From positions 19,853 through 83,852 of the forward strand of contig CANBNK010000007.1 of assembly GCA_947371015.1 (NCBI GenBank): a stretch of DNA of 64,000 nucleotides, written 5' to 3'. The stretch comes from Acetobacteraceae bacterium. Lineage in GTDB: Bacteria > Pseudomonadota > Alphaproteobacteria > Acetobacterales > Acetobacteraceae. The translations under genes and the position numbers were made by a program. Below the pieces are notes generated by a model that did no database searches, had not been told where the DNA came from, and saw nothing but the letters and a program-made list of their open reading frames with translations. Below, piece after piece: positions 1 through 8,761 of this stretch; positions within the stretch are counted from its first letter, which is position 1, and each line of letters begins with the position of its first letter.

Positions 1-456
1 ATAGGGCGCCTTGCGCATGGCGTTGCCGCCGGCGGCCAGGGCGCCCAGCGTATTGCCGTGGTAACTCTGGCGCCGGGCGATGAACTTGGTGCGTTGCTTC
101 TGGCCGGTCTCATAGAAGTACTGGCGAGCCATCTTCAGCGAGGCCTCGTTGCCCTCGCTACCGGAGGAGCAGAAGTAGGCGTGAGTCAGGCCGCCGGGAG
201 CGTGGCCGACCATCATGTCCGCCAGTTGCTCGGCGCTGTCACACGAAAAAAAGCCGGTATGGGCGTAGCAGAGCTGGTCCACTTGGGCCTTGATCGCCTC
301 GATGACCTTGGGGTGGCCATGGCCGAGGCAGGCCACCGCGGCGCCGCCGGAGCCGTCGATGATCTCGCGGCCGGTTTCGTCATACAGATAGATGCCCTGG
401 CCGCGGATGGCGCGCGGCGGCGTGACGCGCAGGCTGCGATGGACGACGTGACTCAT
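1..456 (-). CDS. class III aminotransferase, 3' end outside window
   Basis: PLP-dependent fold-type I aminotransferase of the omega/class III group. Only the first 152 codons are present; the gene continues past base 1. The start ATG at 456 overlaps the stop of the small upstream gene (ATGA), so the two are translationally coupled. Visible family features are the early GSGGAAVACLGHGHP stretch, the phosphate-binding FCSSGSEGNEAS motif and the RRQSYHGNT segment that follows it. The PLP lysine lies beyond the edge, so the substrate (amino acid, diamine or beta-alanine/pyruvate type) cannot be judged. Confidence 0.88.
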   Translation of the reverse strand, partial: MSHVVHRSLRVTPPRAIRGQGIYLYDETGREIIDGSGGAAVACLGHGHPKVIEAIKAQVDQLCYAHTGFFSCDSAEQLADMMVGHAPGGLTHAYFCSSGSEGNEASLKMARQYFYETGQKQRTKFIARRQSYHGNTLGALAAGGNAMRKAPY

Positions 457-683
457 GCGGGTTCGGGCTCCGGCAGATGGGCGGCGCGTTGCGCCAGCCT
501 GGATTTGGTTTCGCGCAGGCGGATGCGGGCGGGCTCGCCGCCCGGGGAGAATATGGTGAGGCCCAACAGGTGCGGGGCGTCGACGGCGATCGGCGCAGCC
601 GGGCTGCCGGCCAGCATCAAGGTGGCCACCCAAGCTTCCCACGCGGCGACAAGTGGGGTAGCGCGGAGCCGGTCGGCGGACAT
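453..683 (-). CDS. small hypothetical protein coupled to the aminotransferase
   Basis: A 76-residue frame whose TGA overlaps the ATG of the downstream aminotransferase by four bases, the main reason to treat it as real. It has no signal peptide, no clear membrane segment and no motif I recognise; the C-terminal third is rich in Arg and Glu/Pro. It follows a 43-bp gap after the 174-residue membrane protein, so it may be the fourth member of a minus-strand operon. It could also be a chance frame in high-G+C DNA. Confidence 0.4.
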   Translation of the reverse strand: MSADRLRATPLVAAWEAWVATLMLAGSPAAPIAVDAPHLLGLTIFSPGGEPARIRLRETKSRLAQRAAHLPEPEPA

Positions 684-726
684 GACGGAACTGTTTCACG
701 CGCTGCGGGGGCACGCAACGGCTGTT

Positions 727-1251
727 TCAGCCCGGCGCTTCCACCGGGGTCTCGACGCCGCAGCCGATCACCAGCGCCAGCCGCTGCGCGTGTTCCTCCA
801 GCCCCGGCACGCTGGTGGCGATGGTGCCGACCGCCACGCGCTGGCCGCCCACCAGGCGCAGTTCGATCATCGGTGGCCAGGCCAGCGGGGCGCGGCGCTG
901 CGGCATCAGCACCACGGCCTCGATATCGGCCAGGGCCCAGGACCAGGCGCCCCCATCCCGCTCCAGCCCCAGGCTGAGGCGGCGCAGATGGAGCCGGCCG
1001 CTGGCCTGGTCCACCCAGATACGGCTGGCGAGGCAGGCGACCAGGTGCCACAGCCCCATCGCCAGCAGGACGCAGCCGAGCAGGACCCCGCCCCAGTTGG
1101 TCTGGGGGTGCCAGGGCGCCCAATCGGTCGCTTGGTGCATCACGACCGGCGCCAGCCCGAAGCAGAGGGCGAGGCGGCACAGCACGGGGAACCAGGGGTC
1201 GCAGCGCATCGCCGGCGGTGCGGCTGCGATGCCATCTGGCGCGGGCTGCAC
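727..1251 (-). CDS. hypothetical membrane protein, tandem paralogue A
   Basis: A 174-residue protein of unknown function with two hydrophobic segments near residues 25-40 and 50-72, followed by a soluble beta-rich domain of about 95 residues. It shares its layout with the next gene upstream: a TM pair, then WxVDQASGRLHLRR-like, then a block of the type DIEAVVLMPQRR, then a VPGLEEHAQRLAL-like tail. They look like a tandem duplication. Translation probably starts at GTG 1251, where TAGTG gives a one-base overlap with the upstream stop. No function is proposed. Confidence 0.6.
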   Translation of the reverse strand: MQPAPDGIAAAPPAMRCDPWFPVLCRLALCFGLAPVVMHQATDWAPWHPQTNWGGVLLGCVLLAMGLWHLVACLASRIWVDQASGRLHLRRLSLGLERDGGAWSWALADIEAVVLMPQRRAPLAWPPMIELRLVGGQRVAVGTIATSVPGLEEHAQRLALVIGCGVETPVEAPG

Positions 1252-1739
1252 TATTCGTTCGCCGGGCGAGGGTCGGCGAAGTGGACGCCGGTGCCGAGGA
1301 AGCTGCCCAGGGCGAAGGCTTGGTCCTCCACCCCCAGATGCGTCTTGAAGGTGCCGAGCGGGATGTAGATCCCGTTGGTCAGCTCCAACTCCAGCCGCAG
1401 CGGCTTCATCAGTCGGGTCTGCCGCGGCACCACGGCGACGGCGGCGATGTCGGCGCGGCTACCGGACCAGTCCTCCTCGCCCCACAGGAAGGGGCTGCGA
1501 CTGAGCGTGACCTGGCCGGTGGCGGGCTCCAGGCTGATGCTGCTGAACAGGAAGTTGGCCAGGTTCCATAAGCCCCAGCCGATGACCAGCCCGCCGCCGA
1601 TCAGCTGGCGGTAGCGGTAGTCGCCGGTCCATTCGACGGCATCGAGGCCATAGTTCAGGAAGAAGCCGCCCAGGCAGATGATGCCGAAGGCGCGCCCGAG
1701 TGCCAGCATCCAGGAATCGCAGCGTCGAGTCTGTTTCAC
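1251..1739 (-). CDS. hypothetical membrane protein, tandem paralogue B
   Basis: A 162-residue protein with hydrophobic segments at about residues 14-32 and 45-66 and a C-terminal soluble domain containing SLEPATGQVTLSRSP, DIAAVAVVPRQTR and HLGVEDQAFALGSFL. These align in order with the corresponding parts of the downstream neighbour, indicating duplication and divergence. It ends with TAG at 1251-1253, touching the neighbour's GTG start. The gene begins 22 bp after the end of the nucleoside transporter and is probably co-transcribed with it. Function unknown. Confidence 0.62.
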   Translation of the reverse strand: MKQTRRCDSWMLALGRAFGIICLGGFFLNYGLDAVEWTGDYRYRQLIGGGLVIGWGLWNLANFLFSSISLEPATGQVTLSRSPFLWGEEDWSGSRADIAAVAVVPRQTRLMKPLRLELELTNGIYIPLGTFKTHLGVEDQAFALGSFLGTGVHFADPRPANE

Positions 1740-1761
1740 CGCGCTGGCAGCATGAAGGCCG

Positions 1762-3012
1762 TTACGGCGCTGTCAACAGCCCCACGGTGGCGCCGGCCAG
1801 GCAGCAGGCGATGCTGGCGGCGACCAGGCTGGGCAGGCCGAGGCGGATGATCTCGGCGCGGCGGGTGGGGCACATTGCCGCCATGCCCGTCACCATGATG
1901 CCGACCGAGCCGAGGTTGGTGAAGCCGCACAGCGCATAGGTCAGCACCAGGCGGGAGCGTTCCGACAACCCGGCGCCGCCGCTGGCGGCCAGTTGCAGGT
2001 AGCTGACGAACTCGTTGATGACGACCTTGATGCCGAGCGATTGCGCGACGGTGGCGCATTCCGCGGCCGGGATGCCCATGGCCCAGGCCAGCGGCCAGAA
2101 GGCCCAGCCGGCCAGGGTCTGCAGCGTCAGGCCGGTGAGTGGTTCCAGCATCGCGTTCATCAGCGCTACCAGCGCCACGAAGACGATCAGCGAGGCCATG
2201 ATGCCGAGCAGCAATTGCAGGCCATCCGCGGTGCCGCGGACGATGGCGTCCATACTGCTGTCATACAGCGCCGGCGCTGGGCCTTGCTCGGTGGTGGGGC
2301 GGCTGGCGGTGCGGTCCTCCGGCATCATCAGCAGCGCCGCCAGGATGGAGGCGGGCGCCGCGATCAGGCTGGCGACGAGGAGTTGTCCGGCGGCGTCCGG
2401 CACCACCTGGCTGATCATCTGCGCATAGACCACCAGCATGTTGCCGCTGATGGTGGCGAGGCCGGCGACCATGACGACGAAAAGCTCGGCGCGGGACAGC
2501 CTGGCCAGCCAGGGGCTGATCAGCAGGGGGGCCTCGACCATGCCGACAAAAATATTGGCGGCGACCGAGAGGTTGCACGCGCCCGACAGGCCGAAGGCGC
2601 GCTTCAGGCCGCGCGCCAGCACCGCGACGACGGCCGGCAGCACCTTCCAATGGTACAGCAGCGCCGAGAGTGCGCCGACCACCAGCACCAAGGGGAGGGC
2701 CTGGAAGAACAGGATGAAGCTGGCGCCGGGCATGGTTTCGCTGAACGGCAGTGGCCCGCCGCCGAGGTAGCCGAAGACCAGGCTGGTGCCCTGGCGGGTG
2801 GCGCGGGCCAGCGCCTCCACCGCGTCACCGACGCGGGCGAAGCCGGCGCGGATCGGTGGCACATGCAGCAGCAGCGCAGCGAGCACGACCATACTGCCGA
2901 GGCCGGCGATGACGACGCGCGGCCGCACCCCGCGGCGGAACCCGCCGAGCGCCCAGGCCAGCGCGCAGAGCAGCAGCAGGCCAAGCGCGGATTGCAGTTG
3001 CAGCAGGCTCAA
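1762..3012 (-). CDS. concentrative nucleoside transporter (CNT/NupC family)
   Basis: Inner-membrane cation/nucleoside symporter of 416 residues, the normal size for bacterial CNT proteins. The family signatures are present: GMVEAPLLI around residue 160 (the Glu of the nucleoside site), VINEFV around 333 and the GFTNLGSVGI stretch near 364-372. Many hydrophobic helices cover the length. The start ATG overlaps the rmuC stop by four bases. Its position a little downstream of purH may reflect a purine theme, but no regulatory evidence ties them. Confidence 0.88.
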   Translation of the reverse strand: MSLLQLQSALGLLLLCALAWALGGFRRGVRPRVVIAGLGSMVVLAALLLHVPPIRAGFARVGDAVEALARATRQGTSLVFGYLGGGPLPFSETMPGASFILFFQALPLVLVVGALSALLYHWKVLPAVVAVLARGLKRAFGLSGACNLSVAANIFVGMVEAPLLISPWLARLSRAELFVVMVAGLATISGNMLVVYAQMISQVVPDAAGQLLVASLIAAPASILAALLMMPEDRTASRPTTEQGPAPALYDSSMDAIVRGTADGLQLLLGIMASLIVFVALVALMNAMLEPLTGLTLQTLAGWAFWPLAWAMGIPAAECATVAQSLGIKVVINEFVSYLQLAASGGAGLSERSRLVLTYALCGFTNLGSVGIMVTGMAAMCPTRRAEIIRLGLPSLVAASIACCLAGATVGLLTAP

Positions 3013-4499
3013 GCCTCGTCGTCCTCATCGCCGGCATCGTCGGAGGGGATTTCCAACTCGCGCTCGGCCAGCGCCGCTTCCAGCGCCGTTACGCTGCGCA
3101 GCTTTTTGTCCACTGCGCGGGTGCGGACGCGCGCTTTCGCAATAGTATTGCCGAAGGCGCCAGCCTGCTTAGCCAGCCGCGTGAGCACGCCGTCAAGCTG
3201 GCCCATCTCGGTGCGTGTGGCGGCCAGCAGTTGCTGAACCGCCTCGGCCTTTTCGGACATCACCAGCGTCACATGGCCCAGCTGGATGGTGCGTAGCATG
3301 GCCGGCAAAAGCGAAGGACCGAGCACCATCACCTTGTGCTCACGGTGCAGCGCCTCCAGCAGGCCCGGCGCGCGTGCTGCCTCGGCGTAAAGTCCCTCGG
3401 TGGGGAGGTAAAGCACCGCGAACTCCACCGTGCGCGGTGGGCAGATGTACTTAGTGCCGATCTTCTGTGCTTCGGCGCGCAGCCGTTGCACCAGCGCGGC
3501 ACGGGCAGCACGCTCGCCCTCGGCATCGCCTTCGGCGGAGGCTTGTTGCAGACGATCGTAGTCCTCAGCGGGGAACTTTGCGTCCACCGCTAGCAGGACT
3601 CGCTCCCGGCCCTGAGCGGGCATGAAGATAGCGAACTCCACCACTTCGTCGCTGTCCTCGTGCAGCTTGACGTTCGCCTCGTAGCCGTTAGGCATCAGGT
3701 CATCCAGAAGCGCTTTCACTTGCGCCTCGCCCCAGCCGCCGCGTGCCTTAACGTTGCTAAAGAGCCGCTTCAGGTCGCCCACTTGCGCCGTCACTGCCGC
3801 CACGTCGCCCATAGCCTTCTGCAGGGCGGCGATATGGTCCACCACTCGGGCGAAGCTCTCGTTCATCTGCTTCTCCACTGCGGCGTGGAGCTGCTCGTTC
3901 ACGCTTTGCTGAATTTCTGCCAGCTTCTTCTCGTTTCCCTCGCGCATTTCCTTCAGCTTGGCGTCGAGCGCATCGCGATTGCGCTGGGCGTCCTCGGCGA
4001 GAGTTGCCAGCAGTTTTGTCTGGTGCTCAGCCGCCTGCGCCGCCAACGCCTTGTCCATGGCGTCCAGCCGGGCCCGCGTCGCTTGCGCATCCTTGCCGAG
4101 TTGGTCGGCAAGGCCGGCGGCGTTGCGCCCCTCTGCATCTACCTGTGCTGCCCGCCCCTTCTCCAGAGCCAGCGAAACCTTGGCGATGCCCTCCGCTAGC
4201 GCCGTCCGCTGCGCCTCCAACTGCGCCCGCAGAGCCTCGGCCTCGCGCCGCGCCTGCTCCGCCTCGGCCCGCGCCGCATCGTTCAGCGCCTTGGTCTGTT
4301 CCAAGGTAAAGCCACTTAATTCGCGCGAGAGAGACGCTGAGCTGCCCGCCAACTCCGCCTTCAAGTCCCCGCGCAGGGCGCCTAGCTGCGTGGCCAAGGC
4401 CGGGTCTGCACCCGCTTTACGCAGCAACAGGACCGCCAGTACCGCTGACAGCAAAGCGAGTACCAGCAAAAGTAGTGTGGCTTCGACCGACATCGCCAT
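3009..4499 (-). CDS. rmuC: DNA recombination protein RmuC homologue
   Basis: Predicted 496-residue RmuC-family protein, known from E. coli as limiting recombination at inverted repeats and carrying a nuclease-like fold. An N-terminal membrane helix (about residues 5-25) is followed by a long Ala/Glu/Gln coiled coil (about 30-220) and the RmuC domain, with [30 protein letters not shown] and [10 protein letters not shown] as recognisable blocks. It is coupled to the nucleoside transporter by ATGA. Base composition differs from its neighbours: more third-position A/T codons, and bases 3901-3960 are exactly half G+C. That may indicate recent acquisition or weaker codon selection. Confidence 0.9.
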   Translation of the reverse strand: MAMSVEATLLLLVLALLSAVLAVLLLRKAGADPALATQLGALRGDLKAELAGSSASLSRELSGFTLEQTKALNDAARAEAEQARREAEALRAQLEAQRTALAEGIAKVSLALEKGRAAQVDAEGRNAAGLADQLGKDAQATRARLDAMDKALAAQAAEHQTKLLATLAEDAQRNRDALDAKLKEMREGNEKKLAEIQQSVNEQLHAAVEKQMNESFARVVDHIAALQKAMGDVAAVTAQVGDLKRLFSNVKARGGWGEAQVKALLDDLMPNGYEANVKLHEDSDEVVEFAIFMPAQGRERVLLAVDAKFPAEDYDRLQQASAEGDAEGERAARAALVQRLRAEAQKIGTKYICPPRTVEFAVLYLPTEGLYAEAARAPGLLEALHREHKVMVLGPSLLPAMLRTIQLGHVTLVMSEKAEAVQQLLAATRTEMGQLDGVLTRLAKQAGAFGNTIAKARVRTRAVDKKLRSVTALEAALAERELEIPSDDAGDEDDEA

Positions 4500-4536
4500 C
4501 CCCCCGATTCGTGAGCGGTATGATGCCGCGCCGTAC

Positions 4537-6114
4537 TCAATGCCGGAAGTGGCGCATCCCCGTGAACACCATGGCCAGGCCGGCCTTGTCGGCGGCGGCG
4601 ATCACCTCGGCGTCGCGGATGCTGCCACCCGGCTGGATCACCGCGGTGGCGCCGGCGGAGGCCGCGATCTCCAGCCCATCGGCGAAGGGGAAGAAGGCGT
4701 CGGAGGCCACAACGCTGCCCTCGGCCAGCGGCGCCGCCAGGCCGGCGGCTTCGGCGGCGGCCTTGGACTTCCAGGCGGCGATGCGGCTGCTCTCGGCGCG
4801 GTTCATCTGCCCGGCGCCGATGCCGGTGGTTGCCAGGTTCTTCGCGTAGATGATGGCGTTTGACTTCACATGCTTGCAGACCCGGAAGGCGAAGATCAGG
4901 TCGGCCATCTCCTGTGGCGTCGGTGCGCGCTGCGTCACCACCTTCAACATGGCCTCCGTCACCTGGCCGGCGTCGCGGGACTGCGCCAGGAAGCCGCCGG
5001 CGACGGACTTGAAGGTCAGGCCCGGAGAGGCGGCATTCGGCAGGCCGCCGGTCAGCAACAGGCGCAGGTTCTTCTTCTTCGCAAACACTGCCTGGGCTTC
5101 GGCCGAGGCGTCGGGCGCGATAACCACCTCGGTGAAGATCGCGGCGATCTTTTCCGCGGCGGCGGCGTCCAGCGGGCGGTTGGCGGCGACGATGCCGCCG
5201 AAGGCGCTGACGGGGTCGCACAGCAAAGCGCGGTCCCAGGCTGCGGCGAGCGTGTCGTCGATGGCGATGCCGCAGGGATTGGCGTGCTTGACGATGACGA
5301 TGGCCGGGCGGTCGAACTCGGCGACGCATTCATAGGCGGCGTCGGTGTCGTTCAGGTTGTTGTAGGACAGCTCCTTGCCCTGCACCTGGCGGGCGGTGGC
5401 GATGCCGGGGCGGGCGCTGCCATCGACGTAGAAGGCGGCCTGCTGGTGCGGGTTCTCGCCATAGCGCAGGCCCTGGCGGAGGATGCCGGCGAAGGCCAGC
5501 CGCGGCGGGAAGGTCTCTCCCAGTTGCCCGGCGAACCAGGTGCTGATGGCAGCGTCATAGGCGGCGGTGCGGGCATAGGCGGCGGCGGCGAATTTTCTGC
5601 GGGTCGCCAAGGTGGTGCCGCCCTGCGCCTCGATCTCGGCCTGCAACTCCGCCAGCTGCGCGGGTTCGGTCACCACCACCACATCGTTGTGGTTCTTGGC
5701 GGCGCTGCGGATCATCGCCGGGCCGCCGATGTCGATGTTCTCGATGCAGTCGTCGAAGGCGGCACCCTTCGCCACGGTCGCCTCGAACGGATAGAGGTTG
5801 ACCATCACCAGGTCGATCGGCGCGATGCTGTGCGCTGCCATCTGCGCCTGGTGGTCGGCCAGGTCGCGGCGGCCCAGGATGCCGCCATGCACCTGCGGCA
5901 CCAGGGTCTTCACCCGGCCGTCCAGGATTTCCGGGAAGCCGGTGTGGTCGGAGACGTCCTTGACCGCGATCCCGGCGTCCCGCAGCGCCTTCGCGGTGCC
6001 GCCGGTGGAGAGGATCTCCACGCCGCGCCCGGCCAGGAAGCGGCCGAAGTCGAGCAGGCCGGTCTTGTCCGAGACCGAGATCAGGGCGCGGCGAATGGGG
6101 GTCGTGGCGGACAT
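4537..6114 (-). CDS. purH: bifunctional AICAR formyltransferase / IMP cyclohydrolase
   Basis: Catalyses the last two steps of de novo IMP synthesis in the cytosol. The 525-residue length is typical. The N-terminal cyclohydrolase (MGS-like) domain begins [16 protein letters not shown] and includes [12 protein letters not shown]; the formyltransferase domain contains the catalytic KHANPCG motif and the [12 protein letters not shown] segment near the C-terminus. The start ATG at 6114 follows a GGGAGG element. A striking inverted-repeat structure lies 55 bp upstream and could belong to the mRNA leader. In many alphaproteobacteria purH sits next to a heparinase II/III gene; here a glycosyltransferase and an MFS gene lie between them. 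Confidence 0.96.
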   Translation of the reverse strand: MSATTPIRRALISVSDKTGLLDFGRFLAGRGVEILSTGGTAKALRDAGIAVKDVSDHTGFPEILDGRVKTLVPQVHGGILGRRDLADHQAQMAAHSIAPIDLVMVNLYPFEATVAKGAAFDDCIENIDIGGPAMIRSAAKNHNDVVVVTEPAQLAELQAEIEAQGGTTLATRRKFAAAAYARTAAYDAAISTWFAGQLGETFPPRLAFAGILRQGLRYGENPHQQAAFYVDGSARPGIATARQVQGKELSYNNLNDTDAAYECVAEFDRPAIVIVKHANPCGIAIDDTLAAAWDRALLCDPVSAFGGIVAANRPLDAAAAEKIAAIFTEVVIAPDASAEAQAVFAKKKNLRLLLTGGLPNAASPGLTFKSVAGGFLAQSRDAGQVTEAMLKVVTQRAPTPQEMADLIFAFRVCKHVKSNAIIYAKNLATTGIGAGQMNRAESSRIAAWKSKAAAEAAGLAAPLAEGSVVASDAFFPFADGLEIAASAGATAVIQPGGSIRDAEVIAAADKAGLAMVFTGMRHFRH

Positions 6115-6168
6115 GGCGGGGGCCTCCCGAAGCGAAGGGCCGCCCCTTACCCCCGGGCGCCCCGCAGG

Positions 6169-6222
6169 TCCAGAGCAATAACGGGCCAGATGGCCTTGCC
6201 TGAAGGCAATTATTGCTCTGGA
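6169..6222. promoter_or_regulatory. three-way-junction inverted repeat upstream of purH
   Basis: A perfect 13-bp inverted repeat (TCCAGAGCAATAA at 6169-6181 and its complement at 6210-6222) encloses exactly 28 bases, nearly all of which form two side-by-side small hairpins: GGCCAGATGGCC, then TTGCCTGAAGGCAA. As RNA this would fold as a Y-shaped three-way junction in either direction. It lies between the end of the MFS gene and the purH start, so it may be a purH leader element, an MFS terminator (no U tract is present) or a dispersed repeat. Its function is inferred, not known. Confidence 0.55.
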
Positions 6223-6233
6223 ATCAAAGGCTT

Positions 6234-7442
6234 CTACGCCGCGCTGAGCGGCTGGCGGCGCAGGCTGAGCCAGCCAAGCGCCAGGCAGGCAATGACCGGA
6301 AGCGCGATCGCGAAGCCGTTGAGCGCTTCCCAGCCCAGCCGTTCCTGGGCGAAGCCGGCCATGAAGCTGGCCACCGCGGTGGTGCCGAACACCAGGAAGT
6401 CGTTCATCGCCTGGGCCTTGCCGCGCTCATTCGGCCGGTAGCACGTGGTGACCATGGTGGTGGCGCCGACGAACAGGAAGTTCCAGCCCACGCCGTTCAG
6501 CGACAGGGCGATGCGGAAGTGCCATTCGCTGAGGCCACCGAGCGCGGCGGCGATGCCGACCAGCAGCAGCGCGATGCCGACCAGCATGACGCGCAGCGTG
6601 CCGAAGCGGGTGATCAGGTTGCCGGTGAAGAAGCTGGGGACGAACATGCCGAGCACATGCATCAGCACGACCCATTGCGCTTCGGTATGGGGCAGCCCGC
6701 AGGCGACGATGGCGAGCGGCGAGGCGCTCATCACGAAGGACATGATGCCGGACGCCATCATGCCGGCGATGACGGCGGCGATGAAGCGCGGCTGGGCGGC
6801 GATGACGCGGAGCGGGCGCGGTGGCGCCGCCGGAGCGCCGGTGGCGGAGGCCTCCAGCACGGCGGGAAAGCGGATGAACGACATGACGGTGAAGGAGGCG
6901 ACGTGCAGCCCGACCATGGCGGCGAAGGAGGCGAGGTAGAGCGGCACCCATTGGTCGTGCGTCCAGCGCGCCAGCGAAGGGCCGACGACGCCGGCGACGA
7001 CACCCCCGGCGGTCACCCAGGAAATCGCCCGGGCGCGGTAGCTCGGCGGCACCAGTTCCACCGCGGCGAAGCGGTACATCTGCAGGCTGGCGGCGGCATA
7101 GCCGAGCAGCAGCCCGCCAGCGCACATGGTGACGAAGCTGGCATGGTAGAGCCCGACGCCGACGATGGTGGCACCGGCCATGCCGAACACCGAGCCGACC
7201 CGGAACCCGAAGCGCCGGCCGTAGCGCTGCATCAGCATGCCCGCGGGGAATACCGCGAGCATGACGCCGAGATGCTGGAGCGTGATCGGCAGGGTGGCCA
7301 GGTCCCGGTTCGGGTAGAAGGTGATGATGGACAGCGCGGTGGCGGTGAACATCAGCACATTGCCGGAATTGCCCAGCGCCTGGCACAGCGCGAGCAGGAT
7401 CAGGTTCCGCCGCATCGAGCGGTCCAGCAACTGCGGCATCAT
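6234..7442 (-). CDS. MFS transporter
   Basis: Major facilitator carrier of about 402 residues with roughly twelve hydrophobic helices. The loop after helix 2 carries [14 protein letters not shown], a form of the MFS A-motif. I place the start at ATG 7442 (ATG 7439 is nearly as good) because GAGGAAA lies six bases upstream; the frame is open further upstream but that part is repeat-derived and hydrophilic. Substrate unknown. A CTAG repeat separates its 5' end from the glycosyltransferase, so it is probably transcribed separately. Confidence 0.85.
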   Translation of the reverse strand: MMPQLLDRSMRRNLILLALCQALGNSGNVLMFTATALSIITFYPNRDLATLPITLQHLGVMLAVFPAGMLMQRYGRRFGFRVGSVFGMAGATIVGVGLYHASFVTMCAGGLLLGYAAASLQMYRFAAVELVPPSYRARAISWVTAGGVVAGVVGPSLARWTHDQWVPLYLASFAAMVGLHVASFTVMSFIRFPAVLEASATGAPAAPPRPLRVIAAQPRFIAAVIAGMMASGIMSFVMSASPLAIVACGLPHTEAQWVVLMHVLGMFVPSFFTGNLITRFGTLRVMLVGIALLLVGIAAALGGLSEWHFRIALSLNGVGWNFLFVGATTMVTTCYRPNERGKAQAMNDFLVFGTTAVASFMAGFAQERLGWEALNGFAIALPVIACLALGWLSLRRQPLSAA

Positions 7443-7502
7443 GCGTTTCCTCGTGGGTTTTGCCCAGGGTACCGGTTGCGCGGACCGCGGCAAAGGGCGG
7501 CC

Positions 7503-7575
7503 GGCTTTTTGTTTGAGCGGCTGAGTCACGCCGCCGGTGATTCCACCGGCGACGATCAGCCTGCTAAAGCCCTAG
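7503..7575 (-). repeat. CTAG palindromic repeat, copy 1 (partial)
   Basis: Partial copy of the dispersed repeat seen in full at 30985-31090. It contains the TTTTTGTTTGAGCGGCTGA lead, then a hairpin with arms GCCGCCGGTG (7530-7539) and CACCGGCGAC (7544-7553) around an ATTC loop, then ACGATCAGC and a terminal CTAG at 7572-7575. The long second hairpin is missing. The repeat supplies the last codons and the stop of the glycosyltransferase gene and lies upstream of the MFS start. Confidence 0.7.
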
Positions 7576-8700
7576 CAGGTCCAGCGTGTGGTCCACCACC
7601 TGGGCCTCGTCGAAGCGCGCCAGCGCGCGGGCGCGGCCGGCGGCGCCCAGGGCGGCACGCAGGCCAGGGTCGGCGGCCAGCCGGGTGAGCGCCTGCGCCA
7701 GCGGCGCCACGCTGGCGGGCGGCACCAGCAGGCCGGTCTCGGCCCCGGAAAAGTCGGCTGCCGGCGGCAGCGGCACCACCTGCTCGCGCGGCCCGCGGAT
7801 CGCCGTGGCCACCACGGGCAACCCGGTCAGCATCGCCTCGATGATGCTCATCGGCAGGCCCTCGAAATGGCTGGGCAGCACGAAGATATCCGCCGCCGGC
7901 AGCAGCCGCGCCACGTCATGGCGGTAGCCCAGCCGGCGCAGGCGCCCCCCCATGGCGGCGGTGGCGGTGGCAAACAGCGGCTCCAGGTCGGCGCCATGGT
8001 CGGAGGCCAGGCGTTCGCCGACCACCCAGAGGTGGGCGCCGGGCACCTGCGGCATGGCGGCCAGCAACTCGGGATAACCCTTGTGGCGCACCAGGCGGGA
8101 GACGGCGATGACCACCGGCGCGTCCGCCGCCACGCCCAGTTCAGCGCGGATGGCGGCGCGGGCGGCCGGGTCTGGCCGGAACAGCGCGGGGTCGCGGCCA
8201 TTCAGGACTGCCTGCGCCCCGGCATGGATGTGCAGGCGCCGGGCGTCGGCGGCTTCCTCGGCCGAGACGGTCAGCAGCGTATCCGTCAGCCGCCCGCCCA
8301 GCCATTCCAGCCCGAGCGACAGGCCGCGGCGCCACAGCGGCCCCGGCTGGTTGAACAGGAAGCCGTGGCAGGTATAGGCCACGCGCGGTACGCCCTCGGC
8401 GCGCGCGGCGGCGCGGGCGAGCAGGCCGGAGATCGGCATGTGGCCGTGCACCAGGTCGAACTGCTCGGCCCGGAACACGTGTCTCAGCGCCTGTAGCGCC
8501 CGCCAGTTGGCGGCCGGCGACAGGCTGCGGGCGAAGGGCACCGGGATGATGCGGAACCCCTCGGCACGGGGGATGTCCAGCAGCGGGCCTTCCGCCGAGA
8601 TGCCGACCACCTCATGCCCTCGGTCGCGGGCGCCGCGCATCAGCGGCAGCAGGAAGTGGCGCAACGAGAAATCGACGTTGGTGACCTGGGCGATCTTCAC
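7564..8700 (-). CDS. glycosyltransferase family 4 protein
   Basis: GT-B fold glycosyltransferase of 378 residues. It starts KIAQVTNVDFSLRHFLLPL, has an N-terminal acceptor domain (HGHMPISGLLARAAA) and a C-terminal nucleotide-sugar domain with the EX7E motif in FEGLPMSIIEAM. GTG 8700 is chosen because it precedes the conserved beta-strand and follows an AGGGA sequence; the reading frame upstream overlaps the neighbour and lacks family sequence. The last residues (about LLGL) are encoded inside a CTAG repeat, so the original C-terminus may have been altered. It follows the heparinase-like gene by 61 bp, suggesting a joint role in cell-surface glycans. Acceptor unknown. Confidence 0.85.
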   Translation of the reverse strand: MKIAQVTNVDFSLRHFLLPLMRGARDRGHEVVGISAEGPLLDIPRAEGFRIIPVPFARSLSPAANWRALQALRHVFRAEQFDLVHGHMPISGLLARAAARAEGVPRVAYTCHGFLFNQPGPLWRRGLSLGLEWLGGRLTDTLLTVSAEEAADARRLHIHAGAQAVLNGRDPALFRPDPAARAAIRAELGVAADAPVVIAVSRLVRHKGYPELLAAMPQVPGAHLWVVGERLASDHGADLEPLFATATAAMGGRLRRLGYRHDVARLLPAADIFVLPSHFEGLPMSIIEAMLTGLPVVATAIRGPREQVVPLPPAADFSGAETGLLVPPASVAPLAQALTRLAADPGLRAALGAAGRARALARFDEAQVVDHTLDLLGL

Positions 8701-8761
8701 GCGCGCATCCCTGGGCAGCGACGGCAGGGCCGAGACATGGCGGCGCGGCGCCGCCAGCCGC

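Noticed and set aside
58..1368. Long plus-strand frame across the first 1.4 kb
   Set aside because: It is antisense to the aminotransferase and the small membrane-protein genes, has no domain, and shows the low-complexity Ala/Arg/Gly/His composition of G+C-rich shadow frames.
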